Shown piece after piece: positions 6,431 to 12,198 of a stretch of DNA of 12,198 bases. The notes under the pieces are model-generated. The model had not been told where the DNA came from, did no database searches, and saw nothing but the letters and a program-made list of their open reading frames with translations. The translations under genes were made by a program, and so were the position numbers. The stretch is from JBKHBQ01 sp046542305 (GTDB lineage Bacteria > Bacteroidota > Bacteroidia > Bacteroidales > 4484-276). The stretch lies in contig JBKHBQ010000105.1 of assembly GCA_046542305.1 (NCBI GenBank), forward strand, positions 1 to 12,198. Direction: 5' to 3'. Within the stretch, counting starts at the first letter, position 1; each line of letters opens with the position of its first letter.

Positions 6431-8137
6431 CTTAACAAACCGGAAATCAGGTGTGGTAATTGTTAATACATAAAAGCCTGTTTTGATATGAGAGACATCA
6501 AGTCGATGCTCATAATATAAAATCTCTGCATTATCTTCCAATACTTTTCTTCCCAATATGTCAGTCAGGGTAAATTCAAACTGTTTTTTAACCAACTCAC
6601 TAAATTCAATTTTAAAATAGGTATCAGCGGGATTGGGGGTCACCTCAATATCAAAAATGCGGGGATTGTTCCTGATCCGGTTAAGTTCGAGCGTCCCGAA
6701 TCTTAAGGTAACCGGCTCGCTGAAACCTTTCAGAAAAATGCGCATGAAATTGCACGACTCAAATTGCGGGGGATTACCAAGAATTTTTTCGTGCATTTCG
6801 AGCGGAATATTAAAATGGTACCATTTGCATTCGGTTTGTTGGCCATTTGGTAACTGAATCCCCGTTGCATGGTAGACCTGATCAATGTAATTCATTCCCA
6901 CCTGCATCTCATCAGGGTACAGGCGGATTTTATACTGATAGTAGTTTTCTGCAAGGTCAAGCATATTATCACCGTCTAAGTCCTCCTTATCCGGTAACAT
7001 TGTTGAAGCCATAGGATAATTTTCAGGGTTTTGTTGGTCGGTTGGGGAATTCCCTTCCGTCCCGTTAAAATGCTTATATCTTTCGAGAATACTGGAATAC
7101 AGCGGATCTTCATCATAATCCGATCCCCTGAAATAATGATAATCATCGGCTGAAGGATCGGCAAGTGCCCGCTGGTATGCCTGGGAGGTATCCCCGAAAA
7201 GTGTTTCAATTGCTGCAAGATATTCATGAAAAAATTCTGCTTCGTGATTATTATGCATTCCATCCATTCCGGCATCCTGTATTTCCCGGCTATGTTGACC
7301 AAAATTCTCGTTTTGAGGAGGATTCAAAGGCACCAGACCCCAGATCGAAACATCGTTATTTCCCGGAATTTCAGGATCCTGAATGCCATGTTCGAAAAAC
7401 ATCTTTGCGTCGCACATCACATCTTCCGAAATATCGCCGTAGTTAAAATACAGGTCACCGCCGGATGCAAGGTCGTCGACAAAGGGATCCATTAACCAGA
7501 ACAAAATCGAAACAATTTTTTCGGGCTCCTGCCCATAGGGATATTTTTCAATTCTCCTGGTAATGCCGCCCCAGCGCCTTTCGGGTGCTTTGAGCCTGCC
7601 ATTGCTTGTTATCCCCTCCGAAATGCCTTCCATTCCATCTGTGTCGAAATTGTACGGGCCTCTTTCACTGGGGTGATACGCCAGGTTGAGTATGGGCATG
7701 TTTGGAGGAATTCCTCCGGGAAATGATTTATCCGGAAATAATTCATCTTTCAGGACTTGTCTTGCCCAGGGATCGGAAAGATCATCTGGCCCAACATTGT
7801 CTGGGCGTAAATTTCCGGTGGTGTCATAAAACAGCGGATCGATAATGTACCAGGCAAGTTTGGCGCGGTTGTATCCGGTAGCCAGATCACCCGTGTAATC
7901 CATCTCGGGGAACATGCCGGCTTCGGTTTGTTTTGCCGGTGTTGCTGCAAGATTCCAGAAAAATGGAGATTTCAATTCGTAGCTCAGTCGGAGAGTATCC
8001 CGGATGAATGCAGCGTTTTTGAATTGGTTGGCCGATGAACTGTTGTATCGCTGTGAATAGCCGCTAGCGCTTATACTGAGGAAAATGAAAAGGGCTGCAA
8101 TTGCAATAAACCGGTTTAGGGTGTATAATTGCTTCAT
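6413..8137 (-). CDS. Secreted stand-alone SprA/Sov repeat-module protein with T9SS type-A sorting domain
   Basis: 574 aa. A signal peptide (1 to ~29, ending ASGYSQ) is followed by one module I recognise as the repeat found in the giant T9SS translocon SprA/Sov: LKSPFFWNLAATP (55-67), GYNRAKLAWYIIDPLFY (88-104), YHPSERGPYNFD (154-165), RRWGGITRRIE (187-197), LFWLMDPFVDD (212-222), GDLYFNYGDISEDV (227-240), WGLVP (266-270), QDAGMDGM (287-294), YKHFNGTEGNSP (354-365), LPDKEDLDGDN (381-391), NYYQYKIRL (398-406), WYHFNIPL (439-446) and FMRIFLKGFSEPVTLRFGTLEL (464-485). A PNP-containing type-A sorting domain fills 497-574 (LDVSHIKTGFYVLTI, KKVYIK). SprA itself is about 2,400 aa with a 36-strand barrel and carries such modules in tandem; here there is one and no barrel, so this is a T9SS cargo, not the pore. 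ATG 8137 follows a -7-like box. Divergent from the TPR regulator. Role unknown. Confidence 0.8.
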   Translation of the reverse strand: MKQLYTLNRFIAIAALFIFLSISASGYSQRYNSSSANQFKNAAFIRDTLRLSYELKSPFFWNLAATPAKQTEAGMFPEMDYTGDLATGYNRAKLAWYIIDPLFYDTTGNLRPDNVGPDDLSDPWARQVLKDELFPDKSFPGGIPPNMPILNLAYHPSERGPYNFDTDGMEGISEGITSNGRLKAPERRWGGITRRIEKYPYGQEPEKIVSILFWLMDPFVDDLASGGDLYFNYGDISEDVMCDAKMFFEHGIQDPEIPGNNDVSIWGLVPLNPPQNENFGQHSREIQDAGMDGMHNNHEAEFFHEYLAAIETLFGDTSQAYQRALADPSADDYHYFRGSDYDEDPLYSSILERYKHFNGTEGNSPTDQQNPENYPMASTMLPDKEDLDGDNMLDLAENYYQYKIRLYPDEMQVGMNYIDQVYHATGIQLPNGQQTECKWYHFNIPLEMHEKILGNPPQFESCNFMRIFLKGFSEPVTLRFGTLELNRIRNNPRIFDIEVTPNPADTYFKIEFSELVKKQFEFTLTDILGRKVLEDNAEILYYEHRLDVSHIKTGFYVLTITTPDFRFVKKVYIK

Positions 8138-8143
8138 TTTGGG

Positions 8144-8169
8144 TATTTTTCTGTAAAGGTAAAAAAAGT
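8144..8169 (-). promoter_or_regulatory. Promoter-like block of the SprA-module gene
   Basis: The minus strand reads TTTTTTTACCTTTACAG a few bases before ATG 8137, containing a -7-like TACCTTTA. It is nearly identical to the block upstream of the 75-aa ORF at 6225-6250. No TTG at 17-23 nt spacing was found, and the leader would be only about ten bases, so the promoter reading is tentative; conservation of the block is directly visible. Confidence 0.4.
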
Positions 8170-8344
8170 CATTTAATTATCTTTCTGATCACCAAAAAAA
8201 CATGACTAACTTATTCTCTCCCAATGAGAGGATGAAGAACAGGCTGCTGAACCGGCCTCATTGCGTTCAGGCGAGGCAAACCACCTGCTTCCCCTCCCAA
8301 TATTTCCACACTTCCGTCGTTACCCTATTTTACAACTTGGGGGC

Positions 8345-10066
8345 ATGAATATCAAAACCATAACAACCATTTACCTCATATTGCTATTGGGTATTTCAAA
8401 CCTTTTTGCGCAAAGCGGCGACAGCATCGGGCTGCCTGAAAATCCACAGGTTTTCATCGATGAGCAAATGGCCGATTTTAAGGCGGTTGCCATTGCAGAC
8501 ACCCTGCTGAGGAAGGGCATACTTTTGAGGGATGCCAAAAAACTGAAAGCTTCGATTGAATACCTCAACAAAGCATTGCAAATCGGCGAGGAAGAACAAA
8601 ATCCAAGAATACGGTTTCTGGCCATCAACAACATCGGTCTTTGTTACTTTGTTTCATCCGAGTACGCCAAAGCGCTGGATTATTTTCTGGAGGCTTTCGA
8701 AATTGCTATTCGCGATCTGCCTGCCCGGTACGAGCAAACCATCCTGAACAACATTGCACTGGTTTACAATGCCGACGGCAAGCAGGAAAAGGCGCTGCAC
8801 TTCCTCAAGAAAGCTTACCTGAATGCCATCGATCTGGGGATGGATAAGAAAGCAGCTTATTACGGCATTAACCTGGCGACACTTTATAACGATCTGGGAA
8901 AATACGACACGGCCCGCATCATGCTGCAATCGGCCATTAAATTCACCGAGCCGGCATCCGACAACTTTTATCTGGCCCACATCAGTCTGGCCGAAAGCTA
9001 TGAGCTGGCCGGCGACCTGGAGCAATCGCGGCAGATCCTGCAGGAAATAGCCCTGCTGGACACCATACTGAATCCGTCGGTGCAGGCTTTTGTTTTTAAC
9101 CGGCTGGCCAAGGTGCTGCATGCACAGGGTAGAAATAAGCCGGCTATGAAAGCCGCACTTAAAGGTGCCATGATTTCGGAAGAGAATAAGGATTTCCAGT
9201 CGATTTTCGATTCGTATACCCTGCTTAGCGACATTTCGAAGGTCGAAGGAAATTACGGGGATGCCTACGGATATCTTCAAAAAACCATCGCGCTGAACGA
9301 CACTATTCAATCTCTGAAAAACCAGGAAAAGCTATCCGAACTTCAGGCAAGATTCGAGCTTTCCACTTTTGAAAAGGAACTGGAGTCGGCGCAGGAACGG
9401 TACAAATCCCTGCAGAAATTCAATTTGATCATAATTGCCACGGTAATCCTTGTCGGCATGCTGATCGCTTACACCATGCGGGTGAGATGGATTAACATGC
9501 GCCAGAAAAATGCTCTTTTGCAGAAGAAAGAAGAAATTGCCGCCCTGGAGCTCGAAAAAAGCCATGCCCAGCAACTGCTGCTCGAAGAAGAACTGAAGCA
9601 GAACGAGGAGCGTACCGTCATGCAGGAAAAGCTGTTCAGGGAGGAAATTGAGGCCAAGAACCGTGAGATTTCTTCGAAGGCCCTGATCAATGCCACAAAA
9701 AACGATACCATCATCCAGGTGATCGATCAGATTGATAAGATCAACGGAAATGGCGACAGGTACATTATGGCATTAAAGCGTGAGCTGAAAAGCACCATCG
9801 ACATCGAGGAGGACTGGAACGATTTCGTGGTGCATTTCGAACAAATCCATGACGGGTTTTTCAAACGCCTGCAGGAAAAACATCCCGACCTGAACAACAA
9901 CGAACTTCGACTGATTGCTTATCTGCGGATTAATCTCGGAGGAAAGGAAATTGCCAGGCTGTTCAATATTACCCCTGCTTCGTACCGCAAAAGAAAGATG
10001 CGGCTTAAGGAGAAACTGGGACTGGAACGCCCTGAAAACCTTGAAACCTATATCTGCAACCTCTGA
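8345..10066 (+). CDS. TPR / transmembrane / helix-turn-helix regulator
   Basis: 573 aa. A signal peptide (MNIKTITTIYLILLLGISNLFAQ, 1-23) leads into seven or so tetratricopeptide repeats (about 53-320; e.g. SIEYLNKALQI 70-80, ALDYFLEAFEIA 110-121, ALHFLKKAYLNAI 150-162). A short coiled coil (~323-358) precedes one membrane helix (360-378, LIIIATVILVGMLIAYTM), then a long charged coiled coil (~383-445), and a LuxR/GerE-like helix-turn-helix at the C-terminus (LNNNELRLIAYLRINLGGKE 516-535, EIARLFNITPASYRKRKMRLKEKLGL 535-560). The expected topology is periplasmic TPRs sensing a partner and a cytoplasmic DNA-binding end, a layout common in Bacteroidota. ATG 8345 is chosen because it starts the signal peptide; the frame extends to a TTG at 8261 with no support. 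It stops 141 nt before the propeller gene and is divergent from the SprA-module gene; either may be its target. Confidence 0.85.
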   Translation: MNIKTITTIYLILLLGISNLFAQSGDSIGLPENPQVFIDEQMADFKAVAIADTLLRKGILLRDAKKLKASIEYLNKALQIGEEEQNPRIRFLAINNIGLCYFVSSEYAKALDYFLEAFEIAIRDLPARYEQTILNNIALVYNADGKQEKALHFLKKAYLNAIDLGMDKKAAYYGINLATLYNDLGKYDTARIMLQSAIKFTEPASDNFYLAHISLAESYELAGDLEQSRQILQEIALLDTILNPSVQAFVFNRLAKVLHAQGRNKPAMKAALKGAMISEENKDFQSIFDSYTLLSDISKVEGNYGDAYGYLQKTIALNDTIQSLKNQEKLSELQARFELSTFEKELESAQERYKSLQKFNLIIIATVILVGMLIAYTMRVRWINMRQKNALLQKKEEIAALELEKSHAQQLLLEEELKQNEERTVMQEKLFREEIEAKNREISSKALINATKNDTIIQVIDQIDKINGNGDRYIMALKRELKSTIDIEEDWNDFVVHFEQIHDGFFKRLQEKHPDLNNNELRLIAYLRINLGGKEIARLFNITPASYRKRKMRLKEKLGLERPENLETYICNL

Positions 10067-10075
10067 TTGTGCGAA

Positions 10076-10130
10076 TTACGCTTTGGTTATGTCACGCTTT
10101 TTCCCGTTCATGTCACGCTTTGTCCACGCC
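10076..10130 (+). promoter_or_regulatory. Tandem direct repeats upstream of the propeller gene, candidate operator
   Basis: ATGTCACGCTTT occurs twice, at 10089-10100 and 10110-10121, exactly 21 bp apart (two helical turns). Partial copies flank them: ACGCTTT at 10078-10084 and GTCCACGCCC at 10121-10130. The array ends a few bases before the weak promoter at 10136-10167, a position typical for an activator. The TPR-HTH protein encoded just upstream is the obvious candidate binder, but that is inference. Confidence 0.45.
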
Positions 10131-10135
10131 CAAAA

Positions 10136-10167
10136 TTAGTCTGTCAGCTTCAAATTGATTCCCTTTG
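10136..10167 (+). promoter_or_regulatory. Weak promoter candidate for the propeller gene
   Basis: TCCCTTTG (10160-10167) differs from TAnnTTTG at one fixed position. TTAG at 10136-10139 stands 20 nt upstream in place of TTTG. A poor -33 box next to tandem repeats would suit an activator-dependent promoter. The AT-rich leader before ATG 10208 is about 35 nt. Confidence 0.3.
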
Positions 10168-10207
10168 CCGGCATCAATCAAAAATGTTTTATTTAAAAAT
10201 TTAAATC

Positions 10208-12198
10208 ATGAAAACCGGAAAAAAACTACTCGCACTAATGCTTTGTGTTTTTACCTTTCTTTCGTCAGCACCTGTACAGTCACAGGTACAGTTCAGCGAT
10301 GAAAACGAGGTAAGTACCCATGCAGTAAAAAAATCCTACACCGAACAGCAGGTTGATGTAACCTATGAAGGTATAGAAGGCCCGGGGTACGGCCGTTTTA
10401 AATCCATTGTATTCGACCCCCAGAACGAGGGAATGGTTTATGCATCTAACGACAACCGTCAGATTTTTGAATCGTCTGATGGCGGACAGAACTGGGAACC
10501 TATTTATTCGGCGCCCCGGGTAATCGGGAATCAGGCCGTGATAGAACACCTTAAATTTGCAAATCCGAACGAACCGACACACCTTTATTTCACGGTTTCC
10601 GACGGATTAAGCACCGATGTTCCCACCAGGGGTATCTATATTCTGGATGTTGCTACCGCAGAGGTGGTGGATGTGGTTCAGGTATTTTATATTCAGCACC
10701 TTAACCTCAGAGATTACGATGTTGATCCTGAAAATCCGGATAACATAGTGGCGCTGGGGGCCATGGGCGTTTGGTTTACAGGAAGTAAAAATACGGTATG
10801 GAGATCCACCGATGGCGGTGAAAATTTCGAGCAGGTATTCGATTTCCTGAACTATGATGAGTTGGCGCCGAGAACCGTGAATATCTATCCCGGTGATCCC
10901 GACCGCATGCTGATTGGTCTGGGTGCAAGCCCGAGCGATGATGAAGGCGGATTTTTCGGCACCATTGATGGCGGCCTCAACTGGAACCGCATCCATCCAG
11001 GCGATATTATCGGCGATGTACAGTTGGTGCCCGGCAATCCTGAAACAATATTTGCCGTAACAGGATTCGGAGCAGAAACAGAAAAAATCCTCCGCTCAAC
11101 TGACGGCGGGATGACCTGGGACGAAATGGACATCACCCTTACTCCGGAGCAGCTCGACTGTTTTGTGACACTCACCATCGATCCGTCAAATCCCGACAAT
11201 GTATGGGCACTCGAAGAAAATGAGATCGTAGTAACCCACGACGGTGGCGAAACCTGGGAAAGCATTGTTTTTGAACAAAACACATATCATACTTATTGGT
11301 ACGGAATAACCGCTGCCGTAAATCCTTTCGATAGTGAGCATGTAATTGTGGGAAGTGATTTTCGCGTGGTAGAAACCATGGATAACGGCGCCAACTGGGA
11401 TGTGAAGGATATAAAAACCCTGTCGATCTCCTCTTTGGATGCCACAAAATTCCCCAACGGCGATGCTTACCTGTATTATACCGCCAACGGAAGCTACTTC
11501 GCTGAGAACCTGCAGACCGGCGAACGTAACGAAAGTCTTGGCCTCAACATGGTTGGGCTGTCATACTACATTTACGGCGATCCCTACACTCAGGACCGTT
11601 CCTTTATGGGCGTGCCCGGCGGATTTATGGGCGGAATGAAGATTTTCCAGAGCGAAACCAACTGGGGCGAGCCGCCTACCCAGGTTTATAACGACAATGG
11701 AGCAAAAGTTCTTTCTCACATTCGCCGTGCACCTGAAGATGAGAATATTTACTGGATCGTAACTCCGATATGGAATCCCTCCAGCCCGGCCAAACTTGTT
11801 CGTACGATGGATAACTGGGCAACCACTGAAGAGCTTACCATTACCGGCACCGAAGAAATCATCAAAGACCTGGAAGTGGTGGAAGGCCAGCCGGGTGTAC
11901 TCTGGGCTTATGCTGCCGGCGAAAACAAAGCCGGCGTTTATAAATCGACCGACTACGGCGACAACTGGCAATCCATGTCTGGCGGACTGCCGGCAAATAT
12001 CGGAGTCTGGGATCTGGCTGTAAATCCAAATAATCCCGATAACATTGTAGCTTCGGTAAGTATGGGAGAAGGTCTTTATGTAACTTATGACGGAGGACTG
12101 AACTGGAGCCCGTCGTTTGATGATTTCGAATGCCTGGAAGTATTCTTTTCGAAAGAACACGATAATGTGATCATCGCACGCCAGTTTGTAGATCCTGG
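10208..12198 (+). CDS. Secreted Asp-box (BNR/sortilin-like) beta-propeller protein, 3' end beyond window
   Basis: Open from ATG 10208 to the window edge (663 codons) with no stop. A signal peptide covers about 1-26 (MKTGKKLLALMLCVFTFLSS, then a cut near PVQSQ). At least eight Asp-box motifs of the form S/T-x-D-x-G-x-x-W/F follow, with the Asp at about residues 91 (SSDGGQNW), 202 (STDGGENF), 254 (TIDGGLNW), 299 (STDGGMTW), 345 (THDGGETW), 392 (TMDNGANW), 582 (STDYGDNW) and 628 (TYDGGLNW), plus a degenerate one near 535. Many are followed by 'NP.NPDNI.A.' loops, as in Vps10/sortilin-like and xyloglucanase-like propellers. Such proteins in Bacteroidota commonly end in a T9SS sorting domain, which would lie outside this window. 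No sialidase FRIP/RIP arginine motif was seen, so sialidase activity is unsupported; a binding or glycan-related role is possible. Confidence 0.85.
   Translation, partial: MKTGKKLLALMLCVFTFLSSAPVQSQVQFSDENEVSTHAVKKSYTEQQVDVTYEGIEGPGYGRFKSIVFDPQNEGMVYASNDNRQIFESSDGGQNWEPIYSAPRVIGNQAVIEHLKFANPNEPTHLYFTVSDGLSTDVPTRGIYILDVATAEVVDVVQVFYIQHLNLRDYDVDPENPDNIVALGAMGVWFTGSKNTVWRSTDGGENFEQVFDFLNYDELAPRTVNIYPGDPDRMLIGLGASPSDDEGGFFGTIDGGLNWNRIHPGDIIGDVQLVPGNPETIFAVTGFGAETEKILRSTDGGMTWDEMDITLTPEQLDCFVTLTIDPSNPDNVWALEENEIVVTHDGGETWESIVFEQNTYHTYWYGITAAVNPFDSEHVIVGSDFRVVETMDNGANWDVKDIKTLSISSLDATKFPNGDAYLYYTANGSYFAENLQTGERNESLGLNMVGLSYYIYGDPYTQDRSFMGVPGGFMGGMKIFQSETNWGEPPTQVYNDNGAKVLSHIRRAPEDENIYWIVTPIWNPSSPAKLVRTMDNWATTEELTITGTEEIIKDLEVVEGQPGVLWAYAAGENKAGVYKSTDYGDNWQSMSGGLPANIGVWDLAVNPNNPDNIVASVSMGEGLYVTYDGGLNWSPSFDDFECLEVFFSKEHDNVIIARQFVDP

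Noticed and set aside
6413..8137. Calling this gene sprA itself, or a truncated sprA pseudogene
   Set aside because: It has its own signal peptide, a complete single module and a T9SS sorting tail that SprA lacks. No barrel-coding sequence lies on either side, and the frame is intact.
8216..8230. Perfect 5-bp inverted repeat CTCTC/GAGAG in the divergent gap, and GCCTC/GAGGC at about 8256-8277
   Set aside because: Short stems with no T-run and no second copy of either, so neither a terminator nor an operator can be supported.
8261..8344. N-terminal extension of the TPR regulator to the TTG at 8261
   Set aside because: It would bury the clear signal peptide that starts at ATG 8345, and the added residues look unstructured.
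8654..9310. Open frame of 218 codons on the minus strand
   Set aside because: It is fully antisense to the TPR repeats of the regulator and has no motifs or plausible start signal.
11561..12160. Open frame of 199 codons on the minus strand
   Set aside because: It lies antisense within the Asp-box propeller gene, whose repeated D-G-G-x-x-W motifs fix the true frame.
1..12198. CRISPR array, tRNA/rRNA, insertion sequence, phage or integron features
   Set aside because: No spaced identical repeats beyond the 12-mer pair at 10089-10121, no transposase or integrase motifs, and no tRNA-like cloverleaf was noticed on reading both strands.

Overview
The window looks like chromosomal DNA of a Bacteroidota species, most likely Bacteroidales/Marinilabiliales-like. 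Four things point there: two proteins with type IX secretion (T9SS) type-A C-terminal sorting domains, a SprA-type module, a lipoprotein with the Bacteroidota surface-export signal (K-D-E just after the lipid-modified Cys), and promoters of the TTG / TAnnTTTG kind. No rRNA, tRNA, CRISPR array, insertion sequence or phage gene was seen.

Layout. (1) 28-852 (+) is an AraC-family regulator, followed at 945-2621 (+) by a surface lipoprotein built of about three parallel beta-helix repeats. A terminator hairpin at 2650-2689 closes this block. (2) On the minus strand come a GH3-family acyl-adenylating enzyme (3492-5006) and a deoxynucleoside kinase (2733-3347). (3) ispE (5121-5942, +), for isoprenoid precursor synthesis, is divergent from GH3; two good TAnnTTTG promoters are interleaved in the 114-bp gap. 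(4) 5943-6412 is degenerate. It holds a 75-aa ORF on the minus strand that is mostly a T9SS sorting tail, plus promoter-like and 3'-end blocks copied from the neighbouring gene. (5) 6413-8137 (-) encodes a secreted 574-aa protein that I read as one stand-alone copy of the repeat module of the T9SS translocon SprA/Sov, with a signal peptide and its own sorting domain but no barrel. (6) Divergent from it, 8345-10066 (+) encodes a TPR / transmembrane / coiled-coil / helix-turn-helix regulator. It is followed by 10208-12198+ (+), a secreted Asp-box (sortilin-like) propeller protein cut by the window edge. A tandem 12-bp direct repeat spaced 21 bp lies in the gap between them.

How it fits together. 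The housekeeping part (kinase, GH3, ispE) is flanked by cell-surface functions. The right half reads as a T9SS-linked surface module: two exported proteins around a membrane-tethered regulator that could control one or both. The most interesting item is the SprA-module protein, which uses a piece of the secretion pore as a secreted cargo, next to the decayed remains of what looks like a related gene.
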